Source: Pseudomonadota bacterium (GTDB lineage Bacteria; Pseudomonadota; Gammaproteobacteria; Steroidobacterales; Steroidobacteraceae). From it: a stretch of 64,000 nt of DNA. Both the position numbers and the translations under genes were made by a program. Position 1 is the first letter of the stretch. The number at the start of each line of letters is the position of its first letter. Under the pieces are notes generated by a model. The model saw only the letters and a program-made list of their open reading frames with translations, did no database searches and was not told the DNA's origin. The stretch spans positions 60,535 to 124,534 of the forward strand of contig JADIYJ010000031.1 of assembly GCA_016705325.1 (NCBI GenBank), written 5' to 3'. This document shows positions 42,425 to 51,022 of this stretch, piece by piece.

Positions 42425-43399
42425 ATGCCTCATGCCATCCGCATCCATGCCTACGGCGGTCCAGAAGTGATGCGCTGGGAAGAATTCGCGTCCGTCGTCC
42501 CGGGACGCGGCGAGGTCCTGGTCCGGCAGACGGCGGTGGGCCTCAATTTCATCGACATCTACGAGCGCACCGGGTTGTATGGCGGCGCACTGCCCACGGG
42601 CCTCGGTCGCGAAGCCGCGGGTGTGGTCGAAGCCATCGGGCCCGGCGTGCGCGACCTCAAGGCCGGCGATCGGGTCGCCTATGCGTCGCCCGCGCCCGGG
42701 GCGTACGCCGACGAGCGGGTGCTGTCCGCGGCCAGTCTGGTGCCGGTGCCGGAAGGCGTCAGCGAGCGGCTCGCCGCCGCGGCGCTGCTCAAGGGCATGA
42801 CGGCACAGGTGCTGCTGCGCCGGACGTACAAGGTGCGCAAGGGCACGGTCGTCGTCGTGCACGCTGCCGCGGGCGGTGTCGGCAGCATCCTCGTGCAGTG
42901 GGCTTTGCACCTCGGTGCGCGAGTGATCGCCGTCGTCGGCAGCGACGCCAAGGCCGCAACCGTGCGAACGATGGGTTGCAGGGACATCCTGATCCAGGGT
43001 CGCGACGACCTGGCGGCCCGGGTCAAGGAACTGTCAGGTGGGCAGGGTGCGCACGTCGTCTACGATTCCGTTGGCAAGGACACGTTCTTCGCCTCGCTCG
43101 ATTCGTTGCGCCCGCTCGGGCTGCTGGTGACGTACGGCAATGCATCGGGGCCGGTACCCCCGGTGGCACCGCTCGAGCTTGCCAGGCGCGGATCACTGTT
43201 CCTGACGCGGCCGGTGCTGTTCTCCTACCTGTCGAAACGTGCGGACCTGCTGCGCTCAGCCGCCGAACTGTTCGACGTGATCGGTCGCGGCGTCGTGCGC
43301 ATCGAGATCGGCCAGACCTGCCCGCTGCGCGACGTGCAGCAGGCGCATCGCGACCTGGCCGGACGACGCACGATCGGCTCGACGGTACTGCTGCCCTGA
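42425..43399 (+). CDS. NADPH:quinone oxidoreductase (QOR family)
   Basis: A 324-residue medium-chain reductase without the zinc ligands, as expected for quinone oxidoreductases (QorA type). NADPH binding is shown by HAAAGGVGSILVQWA, and GLNFIDIYERTGLY is the family signature near the start. LGREAAGVVEAIGPGV corresponds to the GHE region of alcohol dehydrogenases without catalytic zinc residues. Its stop overlaps the start of the next gene. Confidence 0.9.
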   Translation: MPHAIRIHAYGGPEVMRWEEFASVVPGRGEVLVRQTAVGLNFIDIYERTGLYGGALPTGLGREAAGVVEAIGPGVRDLKAGDRVAYASPAPGAYADERVLSAASLVPVPEGVSERLAAAALLKGMTAQVLLRRTYKVRKGTVVVVHAAAGGVGSILVQWALHLGARVIAVVGSDAKAATVRTMGCRDILIQGRDDLAARVKELSGGQGAHVVYDSVGKDTFFASLDSLRPLGLLVTYGNASGPVPPVAPLELARRGSLFLTRPVLFSYLSKRADLLRSAAELFDVIGRGVVRIEIGQTCPLRDVQQAHRDLAGRRTIGSTVLLP

Positions 43400-45054
43400 T
43401 CGCCCGGTTCCTCCGCCGTCCTGCACTTGCCCTGCTGCTGCTGACCGTCCTTGCGGCCGCGCCGGCCCAGGCGGCCAAGGAGGTCGCGCATGACTGGCCG
43501 GCCGGCCTGCCGTCCGGTGCCGAGCTCGAGGCGGCCGGCGCGGTCATTGGCCAGATCCAGGTGACGGTCGGCGACATCTTCGATCCGTCTATTCCGGCCG
43601 AGGACAAGTGGCTGTATCGCACGGCGAACAAGCTGCACATCAATACGCGCCAGCCCATCGTTCGCAACCAGCTGCTGTTCAAGAGCGGCGAGCCGTACGT
43701 GCAGCGCGTGGTGCAGGAGAGCGAGCGCATCCTGCGCAGCAACGACTACATGTACGACGCGTGGATCCGGCCGGTTGCCTATGACGGCAAGACGGTCGAT
43801 CTTGAAGTCCGCACGCGCGACACCTGGACGCTGAACCCGGGCATCAATTTCAGCCGGCAGGGCGGGGCGAATTCGTCGTCGGTCGAGCTCGAGGAAAGGA
43901 ACCTGCTCGGCAACGGGCAGCGACTCTCCTTCGGCTGGTCGAACGACGTGGATCGCACCTCGCTGGACTTCGCGTTCTTCGATCCGCACTTCCACTCCAC
44001 GTGGACACGGCTCGGCGTGGTCTACAGCGACGCCGACGATGGCAGCACCAAGGCGCTGCGGATCGACCGCCCGTTCTACGCCCTCGACACGCGCCGCGCC
44101 GGTGGCGGCTACCTCTTCGACTCGATCCGCAACGAGCCGCGCTACGCCTACGGTCACAAGGTCGGTGAGTACCAGCAGGACGAACAGTTCGCGGAACTCT
44201 ACGGCGGCTGGTCGCGTGGCTGGACCGATGGCTGGGTACGGCGCTGGACCGCGGGCGCGACGTATTCGCGCAAGCAGTACGCCGACGTCGCCGGCTCGCC
44301 GCTCGGCGGCCCCTTGCCCGCGGACATGGAACTGGCCTACCCCTGGCTGGGATTCGACCTGGTCGAGGACATCTACGAGGAACGCACGAACCAGGACCAG
44401 ATCGAGCGTACCGAAGACGTGCTGCTCGGCTTGCGCGCGGGCGGACGAATCGGTTACGCGGCCGACGCGCTGGGATCGGATCGCAACGCAATGATGTTGA
44501 GTGCCCACGCGCAGAACGGCTGGGACTACGGCCGCGAGCGCTCGCTGTTCGTGACCACGGCCGCGACCGCTCGCGTCGAGGACGACGGCTTGCGCAATGC
44601 TGTGCTGTCGGCCGAAGCCCGGTTCTACGCGCGCACCTCGGACAACACCAAGTTCTTCGCCACCGTCAACGGTGCCGTGACCGAAGCGCTCGATGCCAAC
44701 CAGCAGTTGCTGCTCGGTGGCGAAGAAGGCCTGCGCGGGTATCCGCTGCGCTACCAGGCCGGCACCTCACGTGCGCTGCTGACGCTCGAGCAGCGTTACT
44801 ACACCGGCTGGTATCCTTTCCGCCTGTTCCACGTAGCCGGCGCCGCGTTCTTCGACATGGGCCGCACCTGGGGCACCGACGTGACCGGTGCGACCAGCGA
44901 TGGCCTGCTCAAGGACGTCGGCGTCGGTCTGCGGCTGGGGTCGAGTCGTTCGGCATTCGGCAACGTCGTGCACATCGACCTGGCATTTCCGCTCGATGGC
45001 GGCGACGACATCGACAGCGTGCAGTTCGTCGTCGAGACCAAGGTGCGGTTCTAG
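43396..45054 (+). CDS. BamA/TamA-like outer membrane beta-barrel protein
   Basis: A protein of about 552 residues with a signal peptide (ALALLLLTVLAAAPAQA), a POTRA-like domain (IVRNQLLFKSGEPYVQRVVQESERILR, about residues 75-130) and a C-terminal Omp85-type barrel with LLGGEEGLRGYPLRYQAG, the expected RGY/F motif of the lid loop, and a final phenylalanine (VETKVRF). No ATG, GTG or TTG precedes the signal peptide in frame: the likely start is CTG at 43396, overlapping the upstream TGA as CTGA, where ATGA would be normal. It probably inserts or exports something at the outer membrane; substrate unknown. Confidence 0.82.
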   Translation: MIARFLRRPALALLLLTVLAAAPAQAAKEVAHDWPAGLPSGAELEAAGAVIGQIQVTVGDIFDPSIPAEDKWLYRTANKLHINTRQPIVRNQLLFKSGEPYVQRVVQESERILRSNDYMYDAWIRPVAYDGKTVDLEVRTRDTWTLNPGINFSRQGGANSSSVELEERNLLGNGQRLSFGWSNDVDRTSLDFAFFDPHFHSTWTRLGVVYSDADDGSTKALRIDRPFYALDTRRAGGGYLFDSIRNEPRYAYGHKVGEYQQDEQFAELYGGWSRGWTDGWVRRWTAGATYSRKQYADVAGSPLGGPLPADMELAYPWLGFDLVEDIYEERTNQDQIERTEDVLLGLRAGGRIGYAADALGSDRNAMMLSAHAQNGWDYGRERSLFVTTAATARVEDDGLRNAVLSAEARFYARTSDNTKFFATVNGAVTEALDANQQLLLGGEEGLRGYPLRYQAGTSRALLTLEQRYYTGWYPFRLFHVAGAAFFDMGRTWGTDVTGATSDGLLKDVGVGLRLGSSRSAFGNVVHIDLAFPLDGGDDIDSVQFVVETKVRF

Positions 45055-45144
45055 CCGTCGTCGATCCGTCCGGCCGGTCCAGGCAGGCACACAGGGTTGG
45101 TGCCGGGTCGCGCCCGTCACGCAGCGTATCGGCGCGTGGCTGCG

Positions 45145-46281
45145 CTATCGCCGCCAGGCAATCTCGACGACCTGCCGTATCGACGCGCCCGCCGCCAGCC
45201 GGTCGAAGGCGCCGTTGATGTCGTCCAGCCGGATGCACTCGCTCAACAACTTGTCGACCGGCAGTCGGCCCGCGCGATACCACTCGATGTATTGCGGAAT
45301 GTCGCGTTCGGGCGCGCAGCTGCCGAGGTAACTGCCTTTCAGCGTGCGCTCTTCGGCGACCAGGCTGACGTGCGAGAACGAAACCTGCTGCTGCGGATGC
45401 GGCAGTCCGGCCGAGACCGTGGTGCCGCCGCGGCGGGTGACCCGATACGCGAGTTCCAGTGCGCGGGCCGAGCCCGCCATTTCGAACGCACAGGCGACGC
45501 CACCGCCGGTGGCTTCTCGCACCTTGTCCACGCAGTCCGCGTCGGCGGCATTCACGGTCAGCGTGGCGCCGAGTTCGCGCGCCTTGGCCAGCTTGGCCGC
45601 ATTGAGGTCGATCGCGACGATCGAGGTGGCTTCGAGCATGCGCCCGGCGAGCAGCGCGGCGAGACCGACGCCGCCCAGGCCGATCACCGCCAGCGACGAA
45701 TGCCTGGGCATGGCGGCCGTGTTCACCACGGCGCCCACGCCGGTGATCACGGCGCAGCCGAACAGCGCCGCCTCGGCGAAAGGCAGTGTCGGATCGACCC
45801 GCACCAGCGAACGTCGGGATACCGTTGCCCACTCGGCAAAGCCCGAGACGCCGAGGTGATGATTGACCGGCGTGCCGTGCTGGCACAGCCGACGCGCACC
45901 CGACAACAGCGTGCCCGCGGTGTTCGAGGCGAGACCGGGTTCGCACAAGGCCGGACGGCCGGCGACGCAGGGGCCGCACACGCCGCAACTCGGCACGAAC
46001 GAGGCGACGACGTGATCGCCGCGTTGCAGGTCGGTCACGCCATGGCCGGTTTCCTCGACCACGCCCGCCATTTCGTGGCCGAGCACCATCGGCAGTGGCC
46101 GTGGCCGGTTGCCGTCGATTACCGAGAGATCGGAGTGGCACAGCCCGGCGGCCCGCACGCGGACCAGCACCTCGCCCGGGCCTGGCGGCGCAAGGTCGAA
46201 CTCCTCGATCGTGAGCGGCCTCGATTCGGCATATGGCCCAGGTCGGCCCGGCTCACGGAGCACGGCAGCCTTGGTCTTCAT
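45145..46281 (-). CDS. Zinc-dependent alcohol dehydrogenase
   Basis: A 378-residue medium-chain alcohol dehydrogenase. The catalytic zinc ligands are Cys in AAGLCHSDL, GHE in VLGHEMAGVVEE, and a cysteine near LFGCAVITGVGAV; the structural zinc motif is CGVCGPCVAGRPALC. The NAD site is GLGGVGLAAL. The chain resembles class III/FrmA-like or aryl-alcohol dehydrogenases, so the substrate is uncertain. The start at 46281 is set by homology. It is convergent with the beta-barrel gene and divergent from the thioesterase. Confidence 0.9.
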   Translation of the reverse strand: MKTKAAVLREPGRPGPYAESRPLTIEEFDLAPPGPGEVLVRVRAAGLCHSDLSVIDGNRPRPLPMVLGHEMAGVVEETGHGVTDLQRGDHVVASFVPSCGVCGPCVAGRPALCEPGLASNTAGTLLSGARRLCQHGTPVNHHLGVSGFAEWATVSRRSLVRVDPTLPFAEAALFGCAVITGVGAVVNTAAMPRHSSLAVIGLGGVGLAALLAGRMLEATSIVAIDLNAAKLAKARELGATLTVNAADADCVDKVREATGGGVACAFEMAGSARALELAYRVTRRGGTTVSAGLPHPQQQVSFSHVSLVAEERTLKGSYLGSCAPERDIPQYIEWYRAGRLPVDKLLSECIRLDDINGAFDRLAAGASIRQVVEIAWRR

Positions 46282-46369
46282 GGTTCCGAGCGTAGCCCAT
46301 GTGCGCGGCACTGCTCCACTGCAATAATGCGTGCGCCGACAGGCCGGCGCGCAGTTGGAGCAGGATCGC

Positions 46370-46849
46370 ATGACCAGAGACGCAGCGGGTACGAAGCCAC
46401 TGCCCACGCAGCGTGAGGAGTTTCCCGTCCTGCGCGCGATCACCACACGCTGGATGGACAACGACCAGTACGGGCACGTCAACAATGTCGTCTACTACTC
46501 CTACTTCGACACGGCCGTGAACGGTTACCTTATCGAAGCGAGCGGCTGTGACGTGCGCCAGTTGCCCGCCATCGGCATCGTCGCCGAGACCAGCTGCAAG
46601 TTCATCAGTGAACTGAGCTTTCCGGACACTGTCCACGCCGGGCTCGCGCTCGAGCGGCTCGGCAACTCGAGCGTCATCTATCGGATCGGCCTGTTCCGCA
46701 ACCAGGAAGTCGAGCCCGCGGCGATCGGCCGTTTCGTGCACGTGTACGTTGACAGCGCGAGGCGGCGTCCGGTGCCGATTCCGCCACAGGTGCGCGCGGC
46801 GTTGCAGACGCTCGCCGATGGTTACGTCGGCTTCGGGGCGCTGCCCTGA
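46370..46849 (+). CDS. Hotdog-fold acyl-CoA thioesterase (4HBT/YbgC family)
   Basis: A 159-residue thioesterase. TTRWMDNDQYGHVNNVVYYSYFDTA contains the usual W-x-D-x-x-x-x-G-H-V-N-N motif, with Asp as the likely catalytic residue. It should cleave short acyl-CoA thioesters. Upstream it is divergent from the alcohol dehydrogenase, downstream it converges on ilvH across a palindromic block. Confidence 0.9.
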   Translation: MTRDAAGTKPLPTQREEFPVLRAITTRWMDNDQYGHVNNVVYYSYFDTAVNGYLIEASGCDVRQLPAIGIVAETSCKFISELSFPDTVHAGLALERLGNSSVIYRIGLFRNQEVEPAAIGRFVHVYVDSARRRPVPIPPQVRAALQTLADGYVGFGALP

Positions 46850-47182
46850 CCTGCGCCCCCGCCGCGGTGGCTGTGGCAGGCGCCGTGCGAAACTGCGCCG
46901 CGGCGCTGGATCGGAACCCGTCGTCTGACTCGGCGCTCCGGGTCTCCCGCGCATCGTGATTCGCGCGGAGGAACCGCACGAATCACGGCGGGCCTTGCTC
47001 GGGCGGGCGTTCGGCGATGGTGCCTGCATCTGGGCGGAAAGCGCGTAGCCGCCGTACGCCTGCGCCCGAGCTGCGGCGTCCGACACGGATCGCCGAGTCA
47101 GACGACGGGTTCCGATTCAGCCCCGTGGCTGACCATCGAGCAGCGCGTGCGACTGCCACCGTGGCGGGAGCGCAGGCCAGGC
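46850..47182. repeat. Large inverted repeat filling a convergent intergenic region
   Basis: The space between the thioesterase stop and the ilvH stop is a nearly symmetrical palindromic block. The inner arms 46910-46935 and 47091-47116 are perfect 26-base inverted repeats. Similarity continues outward, imperfect, to about the gene ends (46850 onward against about 47180), giving roughly 85-base arms around a 155-base spacer. A second hairpin with perfect nine-base arms (46955-46963, 46979-46987) lies inside. It resembles a MITE-like or repeat-derived element; no ORF with homology and no clear target duplication is seen. Confidence 0.75.
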
Positions 47183-47686
47183 TCAGCCCTCCAGCGTCTG
47201 GCGACCTTTCTGGATGGCCAGCGCACCGCTGCGCACCACCTCGAGCACCTCGCCGAAGTTCGCGACTTCCGCCATGAAGCGGTTGATGTCGGCCTCGCTG
47301 CTCGTGAGTTCGATGGTGAAGCTGTCCACCGCATCCCAGAGCACGCGCCCGCCGGCGCGTTGCGTGGCCGACCACAGCGATCCGACCTGGGTCGCCTTCG
47401 CCTTGACCTTGATCAGCAGCAACTCGCGTTCGAAGTGTTCCTCGCGCGTGACATCCTCGACGTCGACCACGTCGACCAGCTTCAGCGACTGCTGCGTGAT
47501 CTGGTGGATGACGGCGTCGTTGCCGGTCGTCACCAGCGTCAGGCGGGAGACCGTGGGATCGTCCGTCGCCGCTACGTTCAGCGATTCGATGTTGTAGCCG
47601 CGGGTCGAGAACAGGCTTGCCACGCGGGTCAGCGCGCCGGATTCATTCTGCAGGGTGATGGCGATGATGTGGCGCTGGCTTGGCAC
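47183..47686 (-). CDS. ilvH: Acetolactate synthase small (regulatory) subunit
   Basis: A regulatory subunit of about 167 residues, which gives valine feedback inhibition to acetolactate synthase. The ACT domain reads HIIAITLQNESGALTRVASLFS and RGYNIESLNVAATDDPTVSRLT; the C-terminal domain also matches. I use the GTG at 47686; the frame is open to an ATG at 47737. It is unusual in being divergent from ilvI. Confidence 0.88.
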   Translation of the reverse strand: MPSQRHIIAITLQNESGALTRVASLFSTRGYNIESLNVAATDDPTVSRLTLVTTGNDAVIHQITQQSLKLVDVVDVEDVTREEHFERELLLIKVKAKATQVGSLWSATQRAGGRVLWDAVDSFTIELTSSEADINRFMAEVANFGEVLEVVRSGALAIQKGRQTLEG

Positions 47687-47792
47687 GACGGGCTCCCGAA
47701 AACAACATCTCTTTGATTCTAATGAGAAAACCGGCAAAGAGGCCGCCGAGTTTCGAACCCCCAGAATAGGGGATCGAGTGCGAGCCGCCTAG

Positions 47793-49739
47793 ATGGACGT
47801 GCAGGCGCGGCGACTGTTAGTCTTGTTTGCATCGCAACATAATCGTTCCACACCCGTCGCAACGAGCGCGCCCGTGAACAGCATCGCCGCCAGTCCATTG
47901 CCGACCACCCCGTCCGCGCACCCGCGGACCGGCCAGTCCATGAGCGGCGCGGAAATCATCGTGCAGGTGCTGGCGGACGAAGGTGTCGACATCATTTTCG
48001 GGTACAGCGGCGGCGCGATCCTGCCGACGTACGACGCGATCTTCCGCCACAACGACGAGCAGTCGAAGCTGGCTGCGGGCGCGCGCCCGATGCCGCTGAT
48101 CGTCCCGGCGAACGAGCAGGGCGCGGGGTTCATGGCGGCCGGTTATGCCCGCGCGAGTGGCAAGGTTGGCGTCTGTGTCGTGACCTCGGGGCCTGGCGCC
48201 ACCAACACGGTCACGCCGGTGCGCGACTGCACGGCGGATTCGATCCCGATCGTCGTGATCTGCGGCCAGGTCGGCACTTCTGCGATCGGCACCGACGCGT
48301 TCCAGGAAGCGCCGGTCTCCAACATCATGGGCTCCGTCGCGAAGCACTGCTTCCTCGTCACGGATCCGGCCAAGCTCGAGGCGACCGTGCGCACCGCGTT
48401 CGAGATCGCGCGCTCGGGTCGACCGGGCCCGGTCGTGATCGACATCCCGAAGGACGTCCAGAACTGGTCCGGCAGCTACCAGGGCAGCGGCCTGCTGCCG
48501 GTGCGCGGCTACCACACGCGCATGCAGGCTCTGCGCGCCCGCGTGCTCGAAGACGAACACGCGGCGAAATTCTTCCAGATGCTCGGCGCGGCCGAACGCC
48601 CGCTGATCTACGCCGGCGGCGGAGTCATTCACAGCGAGGCGGCCGACGAGCTGCGTGCCTTCGCGCACGAGTTCGGCATTCCCGTCGTCACCACGCTGAT
48701 GGGCATCGGCACGTATGACACGACGGAGCCGCTCGCCCTGCACATGCTCGGCATGCACGGCGCGGCGTTCGCGAACTACGCGGTGGACGACTGCGATTTC
48801 CTGTTCTGCCTCGGCGCCCGCTTCGATGACCGCGTTGCGGCAGTGCCGGCCAGGTTCGCGCGCAACGCGAAGCGTATCGCGCACATGGACGTCGACGCGT
48901 CGGAGATCAACAAGGTCAAGCGCGTGCAGTGGAGTCACGTCGGCCTGCTGCGCCCGGCGCTCGCGAAGTTGCGCCTGCACGGCAAGGGCGCGGGCTTCAT
49001 GCGCGACTGGTCGCCGTGGCATGCGCACGTCGCCGAGCTGAAGCGCCGTCATGCGATGAATTACGATCGCGACAGCGAGCTGATCCAGCCGTACTACGTG
49101 ATCGAGGAGATCAACCGGCTGACGCGTGGCGAAGCCGTGATTGCGACCGGCGTCGGCCAGCACCAGATGTGGGCGGCGCAGTACTTCGATTTCCGCCAGC
49201 CGCGCCTGTGGCTGACGTCGGGCAGCATGGGCACGATGGGGTTCGGCCTGCCCGCGGCCATCGGCGCGCAGTTCGCGCGTCGCGACAAGCTCGTGATCGA
49301 CATCGACGGCGATGCCAGCATCCGCATGAACCTCGGCGAACTCGAGACCGTCACCACCTACGACCTGCCGATCAAGGTCGTCGTGCTGAACAACTTCGGC
49401 GACGGCATGGTCAAGCAGTGGCAGAAGCTGTTCTTCAAGGGCCGCCTGTCGGCCAGCGACAAGTCGCTGCACAAGAAGGACTTCGTCAAGGCCGCGCAGG
49501 CCGACGGCTACCAGTTCGCCGTGCGGCTGGACCGCAAGGCGGACGTGCCGCGGGTGGTGCAGGAATTCATCGAGTTCAAGGGCCCGGCCTTCCTCGAGGT
49601 GATCATCGACACGGAAGCGGGTGTGTACCCGATGGTCGGCCCGGGCCAGGCCTACGATGAAATGATCACGGGCGATTACATCGAATCGCGCGAGGCGCAC
49701 CGCACGCCTGCCGAGCCCGGCGCATCCGAGATGTTCTGA
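47793..49739 (+). CDS. ilvI: Acetolactate synthase large (catalytic) subunit
   Basis: The catalytic subunit, joining two pyruvates (or pyruvate and 2-oxobutyrate) in valine/isoleucine synthesis. The ThDP-activating glutamate is in NEQGAGFMAAGYAR, and the ThDP site is in DIDGDASIRMNLGELETV. FAD/ThDP-domain landmarks GYSGGAILPTYD and GTDAFQEAPV are seen. Start is uncertain: ATG 47793 gives 648 residues with a 49-residue N-terminal extension lacking homology, while ATG 47941 (MSGAEIIVQVLADEG) matches the family's usual start. Lies divergent to ilvH. Confidence 0.92.
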   Translation: MDVQARRLLVLFASQHNRSTPVATSAPVNSIAASPLPTTPSAHPRTGQSMSGAEIIVQVLADEGVDIIFGYSGGAILPTYDAIFRHNDEQSKLAAGARPMPLIVPANEQGAGFMAAGYARASGKVGVCVVTSGPGATNTVTPVRDCTADSIPIVVICGQVGTSAIGTDAFQEAPVSNIMGSVAKHCFLVTDPAKLEATVRTAFEIARSGRPGPVVIDIPKDVQNWSGSYQGSGLLPVRGYHTRMQALRARVLEDEHAAKFFQMLGAAERPLIYAGGGVIHSEAADELRAFAHEFGIPVVTTLMGIGTYDTTEPLALHMLGMHGAAFANYAVDDCDFLFCLGARFDDRVAAVPARFARNAKRIAHMDVDASEINKVKRVQWSHVGLLRPALAKLRLHGKGAGFMRDWSPWHAHVAELKRRHAMNYDRDSELIQPYYVIEEINRLTRGEAVIATGVGQHQMWAAQYFDFRQPRLWLTSGSMGTMGFGLPAAIGAQFARRDKLVIDIDGDASIRMNLGELETVTTYDLPIKVVVLNNFGDGMVKQWQKLFFKGRLSASDKSLHKKDFVKAAQADGYQFAVRLDRKADVPRVVQEFIEFKGPAFLEVIIDTEAGVYPMVGPGQAYDEMITGDYIESREAHRTPAEPGASEMF

Positions 49740-49747
49740 CGAAATTG

Positions 49748-51022
49748 GTGAGCGTCCCCGATCTTCCACCCGTCCGGACGCCATCGTTCGCCGCAGCCAC
49801 CCGCTTCTGGGCGAAACTCGGCTTCGTTTCCTTTGGCGGGCCCGCCGGCCAGATTGCCATCCTGCACCGTGAAACCGTCGAGCGTCGCCGCTGGCTCGAC
49901 GACCGCGAGTTCACGCGTGCGCTGAACTTCTGCATGTTGCTGCCGGGGCCCGAGGCGCTGCAGCTCGCGATCTTCCTGGGCTGGAAGATGCACGGCATCC
50001 GCGGCGGACTCGTTGCCGGGCTCGGCTTCATCCTGCCGGCCGTGCTGCTGCTGTTCGTGCTCTCGTACGTCTACGTGGCGCACGGCTCGTTGTCCTGGGT
50101 TTCCGCGCTGCTCTACGGCTTGAAGGCCGCCGTCGTCGCGCTGGTGCTGCAGGCAATCGCACGCATCGCACGCCGTGCCTTGAAATCGTCGCTGCACGTG
50201 GCGCTTGCGGTTGCGTCATTCGTGGCGCTCGAATTCGCACGCGTGCCGTTTCCGGTCGTGTTGCTGGTGGCGGCGGCAGTGGGTGCGTACCTGGCGCGCC
50301 ATGCGGCAACGGACGAGGGCGCCGTCGCCGCCGCGAATCCGGCGCGCAGGGCAATGACTGCAAGGGTGGCCGCCGTCGGTTTCGCGCTGTGGCTGATTCC
50401 GCTGCTGGTCGTGGTGGCCACGCTGGGCGGTGCTTCGCTGTGGACGACCGTCTACCTGTTCTTTACCAAGGCCGCGCTGGTCACCTTCGGCGGCGCCTAC
50501 GCCGTGCTCGGTTACGTCACGCACCAGCTCGTCGACAAGCTCGCCTGGGTCACGACGGACCAGTCGGTCGCGGGACTGGCGCTGGCGGAAACCACGCCGG
50601 GTCCGCTGATCATCGTGCTGCAGTTCATGGGGTTCATGGCCGGCTGGAACCAGCCCGGACCGTTGTCGCCGCTCGGCTCGGCACTGCTCGCTGGTGCGCT
50701 CGCGTCCTGGGCGACGTTGCTGCCGTCCTTCCTGTTCATCCTGGTCGGGGCGCCATACGTCGAGCGCCTCACGCGCAACGCGCGCATCGACGGCGCGCTC
50801 GGTGCCATCACGGCGGCAGTCGTCGGCGTCATAGCGACGCTGGTGTTGCTGCTGGTGCAGGTCGTGCTGTTTCCGGCCGGGTGGCGCGCCGCGCCGGACT
50901 GGCATGCCGCAGTGATCGCGCTTGCAGCGTGGTACCTGCTGGAGCACACACGCTGGTCGCTCGGGCTCGTGCTGCTCGCGGCCGCGGCGAGCGGGTTATT
51001 GCTGCGACTGCTGCAGCAGTGA
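49748..51022 (+). CDS. chrA: Chromate transporter ChrA, two-domain form
   Basis: A 424-residue membrane protein with two homologous CHR domains (about 15-190 and 215-420), the long-chain ChrA type that exports chromate by proton antiport. The first domain has LGFVSFGGPAGQIAILHRETV and LPGPEALQLAIFLGW; the second repeats the pattern FGGAYAVLGYVTHQLVD and LAETTPGPLIIVLQFMGF. The start GTG at 49748 follows ilvI by eight bases, so it may be read with it. No chrB is seen. Its last 27 bases overlap the DsbA-like gene on the opposite strand. Confidence 0.92.
   Translation: MSVPDLPPVRTPSFAAATRFWAKLGFVSFGGPAGQIAILHRETVERRRWLDDREFTRALNFCMLLPGPEALQLAIFLGWKMHGIRGGLVAGLGFILPAVLLLFVLSYVYVAHGSLSWVSALLYGLKAAVVALVLQAIARIARRALKSSLHVALAVASFVALEFARVPFPVVLLVAAAVGAYLARHAATDEGAVAAANPARRAMTARVAAVGFALWLIPLLVVVATLGGASLWTTVYLFFTKAALVTFGGAYAVLGYVTHQLVDKLAWVTTDQSVAGLALAETTPGPLIIVLQFMGFMAGWNQPGPLSPLGSALLAGALASWATLLPSFLFILVGAPYVERLTRNARIDGALGAITAAVVGVIATLVLLLVQVVLFPAGWRAAPDWHAAVIALAAWYLLEHTRWSLGLVLLAAAASGLLLRLLQQ

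Noticed and set aside
42406..43395. Upstream extension of the BamA-like frame through the whole qor gene
   Set aside because: It is open only because of GC bias. The signal peptide begins at 43396 and the qor gene explains the upstream part.
45097..46416. 439-codon open frame antisense to the alcohol dehydrogenase
   Set aside because: Shadow frame, rich in Arg, Gly and His, with no recognisable domain.
47722..47769. Short ORF (about 15 codons) in the ilvH/ilvI gap as an attenuation leader peptide
   Set aside because: It has no Leu, Ile or Val codons, and no strong terminator follows.
49300..49340. Altered ThDP motif in ilvI (GDAS in place of GDGS)
   Set aside because: GDAS is common in acetolactate synthases, so it is not a lesion.
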